Assembly (NCBI GenBank): GCA_000737985.1
Contig: JNVT01000113.1
Coordinates: 1 to 64,000, forward strand
Direction of reading: 5' to 3'
DNA: 64,000 nt
DNA from: Gammaproteobacteria bacterium MFB021
Lineage (GTDB): Bacteria; Pseudomonadota; Gammaproteobacteria; Pseudomonadales; Halomonadaceae
Positions 8,072 to 16,626 of this stretch are shown piece by piece; the first letter of the stretch is position 1, and each line of letters opens with the position of its first letter. The notes beneath the pieces are model-generated. The model searched no databases and was not told the DNA's origin. It worked only from the letters and a program-made list of their open reading frames with translations. A program made the position numbers and the translations under genes.

Positions 8072-9787
8072 ATGACCTCGACTGTAGTTGCGACGCCAAG
8101 CTTTGGCGATCTGGCGCTATTGCCGGAAGTACTCTCTGCCCTCGATACCCTGGGCTACGAAACACCCTCCCCGATCCAGTCGCAGACCATCCCGGCGCTG
8201 CTGGACGGTCGCGACGTGCTGGGCCAGGCCCAGACCGGCACCGGCAAGACCGCTGCCTTCGCCCTGCCGCTCTTGAGCCGACTCGAGCTCGAGCGGCGTG
8301 AACCCCAGGTGCTGGTACTGGCACCGACCCGCGAGCTGGCCCAGCAGGTGGCCGTCTCGTTCTCCAAGTACGGTCAGAATCTGAAAGGTCTCGAGATCGC
8401 CACCCTGTGCGGCGGTCAGGAGTACCGTGAGCAGCTGAGCGCGCTCAAGCGCGGCGCTCAGGTGGTGGTCGGCACCCCGGGCCGGATCATCGATCACCTG
8501 GACCGTGGCAGCCTCAAGCTGGAAGGGCTCTCCGCCCTGGTGCTCGACGAAGCCGACGAAATGCTGCGCATGGGCTTCATCGACGACGTCAAGCGCGTGG
8601 TCGCCGATGCGCCCAGCGACTCCCAGCGGGTGTTCTTCTCGGCCACCCTGCCGAGCGAGATCGAGCGTATCGTCAACCGCTACCTGGTCGATCCGGTCAA
8701 GGTGGCGATCGAATCCAAGGTCAGCACCGGCGAGAACATCGAGCAGCGCGTGGTCCGGGTCGAAGGCCCGAGCAAGCTCGAAGCGCTGGCGCGTATCCTC
8801 GAAGTCGAGCCGGTCGATGCCGCGATCGTCTTCGTGCGCACCCGTGCCGCCTGCACCACGCTGGTCGAGCAGCTCACCGCGCGTGGCGTCAACGCCGCCG
8901 GTCTTTCCGGCGACCTCGACCAGAGCCTGCGTGAGCGCACCATCACTCGGCTCAAGCGTGCCAAGGTCGACGTGCTGGTGGCCACCGACGTGGCGGCGCG
9001 TGGCCTCGACGTGCCGCGTATCACCCACGTGATCAACTACGATCTGCCGCAGGATTCGGAAGCCTACATCCACCGTATCGGGCGTACCGGCCGTGCCGGC
9101 CGTGACGGCGTGGCGATCACTTTCGCCGGCGGTCGCGAAACGCGCAAGGTGCGCTGGGTCGAGCAGGCCACCGGCCAGCCGATGACCGAAATGCCGCTGC
9201 CCGACGAGAGCGCCATCCGTGCCCATCGCGACGACCGCTTCAGTGCGCGTCTGCTCGAGATGCTCGAAGCCGGTGCCGGCCAGCAGCGTGAACTGATCGA
9301 GAAGCTGGTCGCAGAAGGCCACGATCCGATCGATCTGGCCGCCGCCATGGCGACCCTGGCACGCGCCGGTGAAGCCCCGATCGGGCGTATCACCGCAGGC
9401 CCTGCACGCCGCGACAACCCGCGTGACGGCGGCCGTGATGCTGGCCGCGAGCGAGGCCCGCGTCGTCGCGACAGCGCCCCGCGTGAAGGCATGACCCGCT
9501 ATCGCGTCTCGGTCGGCCACAAGGACGGCGTCAAGCCCGGCCAACTGGTCGGTGCGCTGGCCAACGAAGGCGGTATCGAAGGCGCCCGTATCGGGCGTAT
9601 CGACATCCGCAACGCCTTCTCGGTGGTCGAGCTGCCCAGCGGCCTGCCCAGCAGCATCCTGGCCAAGATGGCTCGTGCCCGGGTCGCCGGCCGCTCGCTG
9701 GAGATCGCCGAAGATCAGGGCGCGCCGGAGCGTGCACCGCGCCGCCGTAACGACGGCGATGCGCCGATGCGCCGCTCGCGCGCCTGA
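8072..9787 (+). CDS. deaD: DEAD-box ATP-dependent RNA helicase (DeaD/CsdA-like)
   Basis: A 571-residue helicase with all the core motifs: Q motif GYETPSPIQSQTIP, Walker A AQTGTGKT (53-60), PTRELA, DEAD (159-162), SAT, and the second RecA-like domain ending HRIGRTGRAGR. After the core come an arginine-rich linker and a C-terminal DbpA-type RNA-binding domain (about 475-550, MTRYRVSVGHKDGVKPGQLV) with a basic tail. It remodels structured RNA in ribosome assembly and mRNA decay, often in the cold. ATG 8072 starts the homologous part; an upstream in-frame ATG at 7988 would add residues unlike the family. A perfect terminator follows. Confidence 0.93.
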   Translation: MTSTVVATPSFGDLALLPEVLSALDTLGYETPSPIQSQTIPALLDGRDVLGQAQTGTGKTAAFALPLLSRLELERREPQVLVLAPTRELAQQVAVSFSKYGQNLKGLEIATLCGGQEYREQLSALKRGAQVVVGTPGRIIDHLDRGSLKLEGLSALVLDEADEMLRMGFIDDVKRVVADAPSDSQRVFFSATLPSEIERIVNRYLVDPVKVAIESKVSTGENIEQRVVRVEGPSKLEALARILEVEPVDAAIVFVRTRAACTTLVEQLTARGVNAAGLSGDLDQSLRERTITRLKRAKVDVLVATDVAARGLDVPRITHVINYDLPQDSEAYIHRIGRTGRAGRDGVAITFAGGRETRKVRWVEQATGQPMTEMPLPDESAIRAHRDDRFSARLLEMLEAGAGQQRELIEKLVAEGHDPIDLAAAMATLARAGEAPIGRITAGPARRDNPRDGGRDAGRERGPRRRDSAPREGMTRYRVSVGHKDGVKPGQLVGALANEGGIEGARIGRIDIRNAFSVVELPSGLPSSILAKMARARVAGRSLEIAEDQGAPERAPRRRNDGDAPMRRSRA

Positions 9788-9807
9788 TCCCAGGCACTGC
9801 TGGTCCT

Positions 9808-9840
9808 ACGCCGCCCCTGATCTCAGGGGCGGCGTTTTTG
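9808..9840 (+). terminator. rho-independent terminator of the helicase gene
   Basis: CGCCGCCCCTGA and TCAGGGGCGGCG form a 12-bp perfect stem with a very short loop, followed by five T residues, 20 bases after the helicase stop. Confidence 0.92.
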
Positions 9841-9983
9841 TGTTGGCGGGGTATGAGCCGTGGGCCCGCCGTCACCGGCTTGGGCCATGGTCGGACAGCG
9901 ACCAATGATCATGGTGTGCAATAATCGTTTTTGTTCGCTGAATCGAGACAGGTGTCGCGCCGGCGCGGTGTGCCCCCGATGGC

Positions 9984-10127
9984 TAGGTTTAGTACGAAAA
10001 GTCAGCGAGCGAAGGTAAGACAAGGCGAAAATCGGCGAAAGCGCGGAGTTTACGGGGTGTAAATGAGCATTTTGAGCGGATTTTTAACGCTGTATTGCCG
10101 AGCGCAGGTAGTTTCGTACAAAACCTA
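9984..10127. repeat. 144-bp palindromic intergenic repeat, copy A
   Basis: The ends are inverted repeats: TAGGTTTAGTACGAAA on the left and TTTCGTACAAAACCTA on the right (15 of 16 positions pair). The interior shares long blocks with copies at 18033 and 51499, including TTTACGGGGTGTAAATGAGC and GATTTTTAACGC. No coding capacity. It ends only 11 bases before the start codon of the GntR gene, whose weak AAGG ribosome binding site overlaps the repeat edge. Confidence 0.85.
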
Positions 10128-10138
10128 AGGTTAACGAT

Positions 10139-11119
10139 ATGGTCAAGACGCTCAAGGACCAGCTCTACCAGGCGCTGCTGCGCAGCATGGCCAGCGGCCA
10201 TCTGGAACCCGGTCTGGTGCTGCTGGAGAGCAATATCGCCGAGATCTTCGGCATGAGCCGTTCGCCGGTGCGCCAGACCCTGGCGCGGCTGCACGACGAA
10301 GGGGCGATCAGCCGCTTCGAAGGGCGCGGCTACGTGGTCGGCGGCGAGCCGAGCGAGGTGGTGCGGCGCTCGCTGACCGCGGCCGACTTCCGTGCCGCCG
10401 GCGGGCGCGCTTCGGTCAAGCGCACCGAGTCCTGGCGTGCACTGGCCGAACGGGTCGAGCACGACGTGGTGCTCGGGTCGATGAAGGGGCGGCTGGAACT
10501 CAACGAGCTGGAGCTCTCGCGTACGCTCGACGTCAGCCGCAGCGTGACCCACCGCATTCTGCTGCAGTTGCAGTCCCTCGGCGTGGTGGCCAAGGTCAAG
10601 TATTCGAGCTGGAACGTGGTGCCGCTTGACAGCGATCGGCTGCATCAGCTCTACGAAGCACGCCGCCTGCTCGAGCCGTTCATGATCGGCAAGGCGTGCA
10701 CGCGTATCGGGGCACAGGATGTCGAGCGCTATCTGCAGCGGCTGGCCCAGGCCGAACGGCGCTATCCGCATATCGACCCGGGGCGGCTGGATGCGCTGGA
10801 GCATGACCTGCATCACGACGCTCTGGTCCACGGTGCCAACGACGAGCTGCTGTCGATGCTGCAGCGCACGCGGCCGATCCTGCTGATCAGCAAGCACCTG
10901 CTAGGGGGCGAGATCGCGCTGCCGCCGGAGGACCCCTTCTTCGCCGCCCACCGCCAGGTATTCGAAGCGCTGGCGGCGGGGCAGGCGGCACATGCCAGTC
11001 AGGCGTTGAGCGACCATCTGGCCTGCTCCGAGTCACTGGTGCAGGCGCGGCTGGTCAACTTCCAGCGCGATGGCGATATCCGTATTCCCGCCTATTTGCG
11101 CTGGCTCAGCCGCTGCTGA
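10139..11119 (+). CDS. GntR family regulator with two winged-helix domains and an FCD domain
   Basis: A 326-residue protein with an unusual order of domains. Residues 1-66 form a GntR winged helix (IAEIFGMSRSPVRQTLARLHDEGAI). After a linker, residues about 98-162 form a second winged-helix-like unit (LELSRTLDVSRSVTHRILLQLQSLGVV). Residues about 165-300 are an FCD-type ligand domain (LYEARRLLEPF, DLHHDALVHGANDELLSML). Most FCD regulators have only one DNA-binding domain. A 144-bp repeat sits immediately upstream. It is convergent with the beta-hydroxyacid dehydrogenase gene, and its targets are unknown; the adjacent sugar-acid operon is a candidate. Confidence 0.85.
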   Translation: MVKTLKDQLYQALLRSMASGHLEPGLVLLESNIAEIFGMSRSPVRQTLARLHDEGAISRFEGRGYVVGGEPSEVVRRSLTAADFRAAGGRASVKRTESWRALAERVEHDVVLGSMKGRLELNELELSRTLDVSRSVTHRILLQLQSLGVVAKVKYSSWNVVPLDSDRLHQLYEARRLLEPFMIGKACTRIGAQDVERYLQRLAQAERRYPHIDPGRLDALEHDLHHDALVHGANDELLSMLQRTRPILLISKHLLGGEIALPPEDPFFAAHRQVFEALAAGQAAHASQALSDHLACSESLVQARLVNFQRDGDIRIPAYLRWLSRC

Positions 11120-11157
11120 GCCGCGGCCATCACGTTATCCGGTGGCTGCGGGCTCAG

Positions 11158-11202
11158 GCCATCGCCCAGTCAGCCATCGCCCAGTCAGCCATCGCCCAGT
11201 CA
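11158..11202. repeat. perfect 15-bp tandem repeat, three copies, containing a stop codon
   Basis: GCCATCGCCCAGTCA is repeated exactly at 11158-11172, 11173-11187 and 11188-11202. On the minus strand each unit holds TGA in the same frame, because 15 is a multiple of three, so the dehydrogenase gene ends with three stop codons spaced five codons apart. Confidence 0.95.
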
Positions 11203-12090
11203 GCCGTCGACCGGCAGGCCATTGTGGCGGCGTAGCTCACGAATGATGCCGCTGTGGTCGAGATCGCCGTCGCCATGGTCGAGCATGGCGCCGAACAGAG
11301 CATCCGCGCGCTGGCTCAGCGGCAGCTCCAGGCCCAGGCTGGCGGCTTCGGCCAGGGCGGTCTGGGTATCCTTGTGCTGCCACTTGGCCGGGCCCCCGGG
11401 GGTGAAGTTTCCGGCCAGCATGCGCTCGCCGTGCTGGGTGAGGATGGTCGAGTCGGCGAAGCCGCCGAGCAGCGCCTCGCGTACCCGGGCCGGGTCGGCC
11501 CCGCCACGTTCGACCAGCAGCAGCGCCTCGGCCACCGTGGCCAGGGTGTTGGCGACGATCATCTGATTGGCCAGCTTGGCCAGTTGACCACAGCCGGCGG
11601 GGCCGACATGGGTGGGGCGGCCCAGGTGGCTCAGCAGCTCGCGGCTGGTCTCGAAAACGTTGGCCTCGCCACCGACCATGATCGCCAGGGTGCCGTCGAT
11701 GGCGCCGCGCTCGCCGCCGGAGACCGGCGCATCGAGATAGTCGATGCCCCGCGCTGCGGCGGCTTCGGCCTGGGCGCGGGCGGTGGCCACCGGGATCGAG
11801 CTCATCACGATCAGCCGACTACCGGCGGGCATCGCGGCGATCGCGCCGTCTGCGCCCAGCAGCACCTCGTCGCATATCGGCCCGGAGCTGAGCATCACGA
11901 TCAGGGTATCGACATCAGCCGCCTCCGCCGGGGTGGCGGCGAGATGAATGGCGTGATCGGCCAGCGCTGTCAGCTTGTCGCGGCTGCGGTTCCAGGCGCT
12001 GACGGCATAGCCGGCAGCGGCCAGGCGGCGGGCGATCGGGGCGCCCATGATGCCGGTGCCCAGAACACCGACGCGTCTTTGTGTAGTCAT
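11200..12090 (-). CDS. NAD(P)-dependent beta-hydroxyacid dehydrogenase (GarR/MmsB family)
   Basis: A 296-residue enzyme with the N-terminal Rossmann signature VGVLGTGIMGAPIARRL, the substrate-binding motif YLDAPVSGG and the catalytic lysine region GQLAKLANQMIV. The family includes tartronate semialdehyde reductase and 3-hydroxyisobutyrate dehydrogenase. It is the last gene of an operon running from the L-fuconate dehydratase (17.9 kb) through a TRAP transporter and an FAD-linked oxidase, which suggests reduction of a short hydroxy- or semialdehyde acid late in sugar-acid breakdown. The exact substrate cannot be told. An AAGG ribosome binding site precedes ATG 12090. Confidence 0.85.
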   Translation of the reverse strand: MTTQRRVGVLGTGIMGAPIARRLAAAGYAVSAWNRSRDKLTALADHAIHLAATPAEAADVDTLIVMLSSGPICDEVLLGADGAIAAMPAGSRLIVMSSIPVATARAQAEAAAARGIDYLDAPVSGGERGAIDGTLAIMVGGEANVFETSRELLSHLGRPTHVGPAGCGQLAKLANQMIVANTLATVAEALLLVERGGADPARVREALLGGFADSTILTQHGERMLAGNFTPGGPAKWQHKDTQTALAEAASLGLELPLSQRADALFGAMLDHGDGDLDHSGIIRELRRHNGLPVDG

Positions 12091-12171
12091 CTCGCCTTGT
12101 CCTTACCTGACTGTGTCTTGCCGGGCAGCGCGCGATCCGGCGTGGGCCGGCGCGCACCGCTTGTGCCGGCT

Positions 12172-13599
12172 TCAATCGCCGCTGCGCGGCAGGATTCGCC
12201 CCGGCGAGAGCAGCTCGCGCGGGTCGAGCAGGTGCTTGATACCGCGCATCAAATCGTACTCCGGCCCCGGCAGGGTATCGAGGAAGGCGGCCTGCTTGAG
12301 CCGTCCGATACCGTGCTCGGCGCTGATGCTGCCGTCGAACGCTTCGACGATTTCGAACAGGCGCAGCTCCAGATCGTGGAGCAGCGGCAGGCGCTCGGCC
12401 TCCGTCAGCGCCGCCGGCGGCAGGATGTTGAAGTGCAGGTTGCCGTCGCCGATGTGGCCGTAGGCGATCACCGTCGCCTCCGGGCAGGCCTCTGCGATGG
12501 CATGACAGGCCTGGGCGTGGAACAGCGGCAGCGACGAGATCGGCAGTGAGATATCGGTGCGAAGATGCTCGCCGGTCTGCCGCTGGCCCTCCAGCATCGC
12601 CTCGCGGATCAGCCACAGTTGCTGGGCCTGGGCCTCGCTGGCGGCGAGCACGCCGTCGACCAGCAGCTCCGCCTCGGCCCCCTGTTCGAACAGCGCCTCG
12701 ATCATCGCATCCAGATCGGCGGGGCCGCTCGCCGCCACCTCCATCAGCACGTAGGTGGGATGGGGCGCATCGAGTGGGTCACGCAGGTCCGGTGCCGCCT
12801 GCATGGCCAGCTCCAGGCAGTGCCGCGGGATCAGCTCGAAGGCGGTGAGCAGGTCGCAGCAGCAGCGCCGGGCCAGGGCATAGAGCGCCAGCACCGCTTC
12901 GATGTCGGCGCAGGCGAGCAGGGCGGTACGGGTGACCCGGGGCTTGGGGAAGAGCTTGAGCACCGCACCGGTGACGATCCCCAGCGTGCCCTCGGCGCCG
13001 ATGAACAGCTGCTTCAGGTCGTAGCCGGTGTTGTTCTTGTGCAGCGCACGCATGTGACTGAGGATGCGCCCGTCGGGCAGTACCACTTCCAGGCCCAGCA
13101 CCAGTTGGCGGGTCATGCCGTAGCGCAGCACGTTGAGCCCGCCGGCGTTGGTGGAGATATTGCCGCCGATCTGACAGCTGCCCTGGGCGCCCAGGGCCAG
13201 CGGGAAGTAGCAGTCCGCTTCCTCCGCCACCTCCTTGATGGTCTGTAGCACGCAGCCGGCATCCACGCTCAGACTGAAGTTGAGCGGGTCGAGTTCGCGT
13301 ACCTGGTTCATGCGCTCCAGGCTGAGCACCAGCTCGGCGCACTCCTCGTCCGGCATCGCTCCGCACACCAGCCCGCTGTGCCCGCCCTGGGGCACCAGCG
13401 GTACGTCGTGGCGATGGCAGTAGGCGACGATATCCGCCACCTGGGCGGTGTTCTCCGGTCGCACCACGGCCAGGGGCATGCCGCCGCGGCGCCCGGTCCA
13501 GTCGGTGCGGTAGCGGGCCAGGTCATCCGCCTGGGTGAGCACGCCACGCGGGCCCAGCAATTTTTCGAGTTCGCCGATCAGGGCGTTGTCGCGGGTCAT
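12172..13599 (-). CDS. FAD-linked 2-hydroxyacid oxidase/dehydrogenase (GlcD-like)
   Basis: A 475-residue flavoprotein of the PCMH/VAO class. The N-terminal FAD domain contains the PP-loop region VPLVPQGGHSGLVCGAM and GNISTNAGGLNVLRYGMTR; the C-terminal cap carries the metal-binding-type YGHIGDGNLHFN and the typical ending SAEHGIGRLK. Relatives oxidise D-lactate, glycolate or D-2-hydroxyglutarate. Its place between TRAP permease and beta-hydroxyacid dehydrogenase genes suggests oxidation of a 2-hydroxy acid made from the imported sugar acid. GGGAG precedes ATG 13599. The upstream permease stop is only 16 bases away, so it is co-transcribed. Confidence 0.87.
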   Translation of the reverse strand: MTRDNALIGELEKLLGPRGVLTQADDLARYRTDWTGRRGGMPLAVVRPENTAQVADIVAYCHRHDVPLVPQGGHSGLVCGAMPDEECAELVLSLERMNQVRELDPLNFSLSVDAGCVLQTIKEVAEEADCYFPLALGAQGSCQIGGNISTNAGGLNVLRYGMTRQLVLGLEVVLPDGRILSHMRALHKNNTGYDLKQLFIGAEGTLGIVTGAVLKLFPKPRVTRTALLACADIEAVLALYALARRCCCDLLTAFELIPRHCLELAMQAAPDLRDPLDAPHPTYVLMEVAASGPADLDAMIEALFEQGAEAELLVDGVLAASEAQAQQLWLIREAMLEGQRQTGEHLRTDISLPISSLPLFHAQACHAIAEACPEATVIAYGHIGDGNLHFNILPPAALTEAERLPLLHDLELRLFEIVEAFDGSISAEHGIGRLKQAAFLDTLPGPEYDLMRGIKHLLDPRELLSPGRILPRSGD

Positions 13600-13615
13600 C
13601 GTCGTCTCCCTATGC

Positions 13616-14872
13616 TCAGCGATACCACAGCACGATGCCGGGGAAGACCAGGAACAGCACCAGCAGGCCCAGCAGGGTGAAATAGAACGGCAGAAGGCTC
13701 TTGACCAGACTCTCCATGCCCACCTTGCCCACGCCGCAGCCGACGTAGAGCACCGTGCCCACCGGCGGCGTGATCAGCCCGATGCCGAGGATGAAGGACA
13801 TCAGTACGCCGAAGTAGACCGGGTCGATACCCAGCTTGACCACGACAGGCGTCATCAGCGGTGCCAGGATCACCATCGCCGGGGTCAGGTCCATGAAGAA
13901 GCCCACCACCAGCAGGAAGGCGGCGAGGATCAGCAGCAGCAGGAAGCGGTTGTCGGTCAGCGCCGAGAGGGTCACCACCAGCTGTTGCGGGATCATGTTG
14001 GCGGTCAGCAGCCACGCCAGCACGCTGGCGAAGGCGAGCAGCAGCATCACCACGCCGGTCAGCTTGCCGGTGTTGATGCAGAGCTGGAAGAAGCGCTTGA
14101 GGCTGAGGCTGCGATAGATCACGAACGACACCACGAAGGCGTAGACCAGCGCGATCGCTGCGCTCTCGGTGGGGGTGAAGACCCCCGAGAGGATGCCGCC
14201 GACGATGATCACCGGCAGCAGCAGGGCGAGGGCGGCGTCCTTCAGCGCGCTGCCCAGCTCCGGCAGCGAGAACGGCTGGCCGCGGCCGTTCTTGCGCGAC
14301 TGCACATAGGTGGTCACCGCCAGCCCCAGGGTGATCAGGATGCCGGGCACGATACCCGCCATGAACAGCGCCGAGATCGAGGTGTTGGTGACCACGCCGA
14401 ACAGGATCATCGGGATCGACGGCGGGATGATGATCCCCACCACCGAGGCCGCGACGACGATCGCCGTGGCCAGCGGCCCGCTGTAGCGGTGACGCTTCAT
14501 CGGCTCGATCATCATGCTGCCGACGGCGGAGGCGTCGGCCACCGCCGAGCCGCTGATACCGCCGAAGAACATCGAGGTCAGCACCGCGACCTGCCCCAGG
14601 CCGCCGGCGACGAAGCCGACCAGGGCGCTGGCCAGACGGACCAGGCGCGTGGCGATGCCGCCCTCGCTCATCACCTCGCCGACCAGGATGAACAGCGGGA
14701 TCGCCAGCAGCGGGAAGGAGTCGAGCCCGTTGACCGCCTGCGCCACGATCGGTGACAGCGCATAGTCCGACTCGAAGAAGATGAACAGGGTAATGGCGGC
14801 GAGGCCGAACGAGATCGGCATGCCGATGACGATACAGATCGCCAGACCGACGAGAATGCTCCAGAGAATCAT
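13616..14872 (-). CDS. TRAP transporter large permease (DctM family), system 1
   Basis: A 418-residue membrane protein with the usual 11-12 hydrophobic segments and DctM motifs such as SFPLLAIPLFILVGEVMSEGGIA, SGSAVADASAVGSMMIEPM and LGIGLITPPVGTVLYVGCGVG. It is the ion-coupled channel subunit of a tripartite transporter. Its ATG overlaps the stop of the small permease by four bases (ATGA), showing translational coupling. The frame is open far upstream, but only this start matches the family. Confidence 0.92.
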   Translation of the reverse strand: MILWSILVGLAICIVIGMPISFGLAAITLFIFFESDYALSPIVAQAVNGLDSFPLLAIPLFILVGEVMSEGGIATRLVRLASALVGFVAGGLGQVAVLTSMFFGGISGSAVADASAVGSMMIEPMKRHRYSGPLATAIVVAASVVGIIIPPSIPMILFGVVTNTSISALFMAGIVPGILITLGLAVTTYVQSRKNGRGQPFSLPELGSALKDAALALLLPVIIVGGILSGVFTPTESAAIALVYAFVVSFVIYRSLSLKRFFQLCINTGKLTGVVMLLLAFASVLAWLLTANMIPQQLVVTLSALTDNRFLLLLILAAFLLVVGFFMDLTPAMVILAPLMTPVVVKLGIDPVYFGVLMSFILGIGLITPPVGTVLYVGCGVGKVGMESLVKSLLPFYFTLLGLLVLFLVFPGIVLWYR

Positions 14873-15357
14873 GCTGTTTTTCCTCGCAGCAGGGCGACGA
14901 GCGCGACGCTGTTGGCGATCAGCGTGAGGACCGCCATCACCGGCATGGCGCTGTAGAGGAAGGTCTGCGGAATGCCCAGCATCGGCGTGGCGCTGGTGTA
15001 GCCCGAGATCAGATCGCGGAAGCCGAACAGGATGCAGATGCAGACGATATAGATCACCGCGATGGCGAGCAGCGAGGCGGCGCGCTTGAGCGCGCTCGGC
15101 GCCTTGTCGCGGAAGAAGGTCACCGCGACGTGCTCGTTGCCGAGACTGCCGACTCCGGCGCCCAGCAGCACCAGCCAGATGAACAGCACCCGGGACATCT
15201 CCTCGGCCCAGGTGTAGGAGTAGTTGAGCACGTAGCGGCCAAAGACGTTGGCGGTGACGCAGAAGACGACACCCAGCACGAGCAGGCCGACGGCGATCTC
15301 CAGGGTCAGCTTGAGCCACCCCAGCACGCCGCGTGCAGTGGACGAGGAAGCGGTCAT
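14869..15357 (-). CDS. TRAP transporter small permease (DctQ family), system 1
   Basis: A 162-residue protein with four predicted membrane segments; the family pattern VLNYSYTWAEEMSRVLFIWLVLLG is clear. It pairs with the large permease in the inner membrane. ATG 15357 is chosen because GGAGAG precedes it at 6 bases; an in-frame ATG 14 codons upstream lacks a binding site. A hairpin lies between this gene and the binding-protein gene. Confidence 0.9.
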   Translation of the reverse strand: MTASSSTARGVLGWLKLTLEIAVGLLVLGVVFCVTANVFGRYVLNYSYTWAEEMSRVLFIWLVLLGAGVGSLGNEHVAVTFFRDKAPSALKRAASLLAIAVIYIVCICILFGFRDLISGYTSATPMLGIPQTFLYSAMPVMAVLTLIANSVALVALLRGKTA

Positions 15358-15415
15358 CGCGCTCTCCGAGCAAGCGGGGCGTGACGGCCAGGCCGGCACG
15401 CCCCCGACAATGAGA

Positions 15416-15441
15416 CGCGGCCAGTCTCTCGACCGGCCGCG
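15416..15441 (-). other. intercistronic hairpin between dctP and dctQ, system 1
   Basis: CGCGGCCAGT and ACCGGCCGCG pair (10 bp with one G-U) around a 6-base loop, with no T run. Such hairpins after the binding-protein gene commonly protect the upstream mRNA and give more binding protein than permease. Confidence 0.6.
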
Positions 15442-15450
15442 GGGGTGGGA

Positions 15451-16530
15451 TTACTGGGCCGAGGCGGCGGCCTGGCGGATGCTGTCGATCAGGTCACCGC
15501 CGATCTTGTCGCGCCAGTTGGCGTAGACCGGCTCCAGCTTGTCCTGGAACACCTTGACCTGGGCCGGCGTCAGCTCGGTGATCTGCATGCCTTCGTCTTT
15601 CAGCTCCTGCTTGATCTGGTCGTTCATGCTGCGGCTGACGTGGCGCTCGTAGTCGCCCATCTGCTTGGCGGCGTCACGCAGAAGCTGCTGATAGTCGGCC
15701 GGCAGGCGGTTCCAGAAACGCTCGGAGACCAGCGTGATGAAGGGCGTGTAGACGTGGTTGGTTTCGGTGGCGTACTGCTGCACCTCGTTGAACTTGGAGG
15801 ACTTGATGGTGATCCAGGGGTTTTCCTGGCCGTCGACCACGTGCTGCTCGAGAGCCGTGAACAGCTCGGCGAACGACATCGGCGTCGGGTTGGCACCCAG
15901 GGTGCGCCAGATATCCAGGTGAATCGGGTTCTGCATGGTGCGGATCTTGAGACCGTCGAGATCCGACGGCTTGGAGACCGGGCGCTTGCTGTTGGTCAGC
16001 TGACGGTAGCCGTTCTCCGACCAGCCGATCGCCACCAGCCCCTTGGTCGAGGCTTCCTTCAGCATGCGCTGGCCGATCTCGCCATCGAGCACCTTGTCAG
16101 CGACTTCCGGCTTGGGGAACAAAAACGGCAGATCGAACACCGCGAATTGCGGGAACATGTTGACCATCGGCGAGGTCGAGGGCGAGGTCATCTCCAGGGT
16201 ACCGGCCTGTAGTGCGCTCACCGACTGCAGATCGTCGCCCAGCTGGGCGCTGTGGAACATCTGCACCTGGATATGGCCGTCGCTGCGCTGCTCGACGATC
16301 TTCTTGAAGTACTCCAGGCCGCGGTACTGGGCGCTGGACTGGGTCAGGCCGATGTTGAACTTGAGGCTGTAGTCCTTGCCGTCGCCCTGGACGACATCGC
16401 CCTTGACCTCGGGCAGCGGCGGCATCTCGGTGGCGGCCACGGCCGACAGACTGCCCAGGCCGAGTACGCCGGCGGTCAGCAGCGACATCAATGAGCGGCG
16501 TAGCGGCAGGGTTCGTGTGGTTGTTTTCAT
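15451..16530 (-). CDS. TRAP transporter solute-binding protein (DctP family), system 1
   Basis: A 359-residue periplasmic protein with a signal peptide (MKTTTRTLPLRRSLM then a hydrophobic stretch ending SAVAA). The mature part has the DctP landmarks GLKIRTMQNPIHLDIWRTLG, in which the conserved arginine binds the ligand carboxylate, and NPTPMSFAELFTALEQHVVDG. The substrate is an organic acid; the upstream L-fuconate dehydratase gene points to L-fuconate or a related aldonate, by inference. Confidence 0.92.
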   Translation of the reverse strand: MKTTTRTLPLRRSLMSLLTAGVLGLGSLSAVAATEMPPLPEVKGDVVQGDGKDYSLKFNIGLTQSSAQYRGLEYFKKIVEQRSDGHIQVQMFHSAQLGDDLQSVSALQAGTLEMTSPSTSPMVNMFPQFAVFDLPFLFPKPEVADKVLDGEIGQRMLKEASTKGLVAIGWSENGYRQLTNSKRPVSKPSDLDGLKIRTMQNPIHLDIWRTLGANPTPMSFAELFTALEQHVVDGQENPWITIKSSKFNEVQQYATETNHVYTPFITLVSERFWNRLPADYQQLLRDAAKQMGDYERHVSRSMNDQIKQELKDEGMQITELTPAQVKVFQDKLEPVYANWRDKIGGDLIDSIRQAAASAQ

Positions 16531-16626
16531 CTTCGACTCCAGAGCATGTGGGCTGGTGGTCTGGGGCAGGGCGGCGCCAACTTGTTGTGGCTTGTCGAGG
16601 GCGACCGCGCCTGCCGGGGGACGGCG

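Noticed and set aside
8117-9544. A 475-codon minus-strand frame opposite the helicase gene
   Set aside because: His/Asp/Gly-rich antisense shadow of a well-conserved helicase.
13616-15373. A 585-codon minus-strand frame covering dctQ and dctM
   Set aside because: The upstream part is a shadow of the DctQ gene in another frame; DctM homology begins at ATG 14872.
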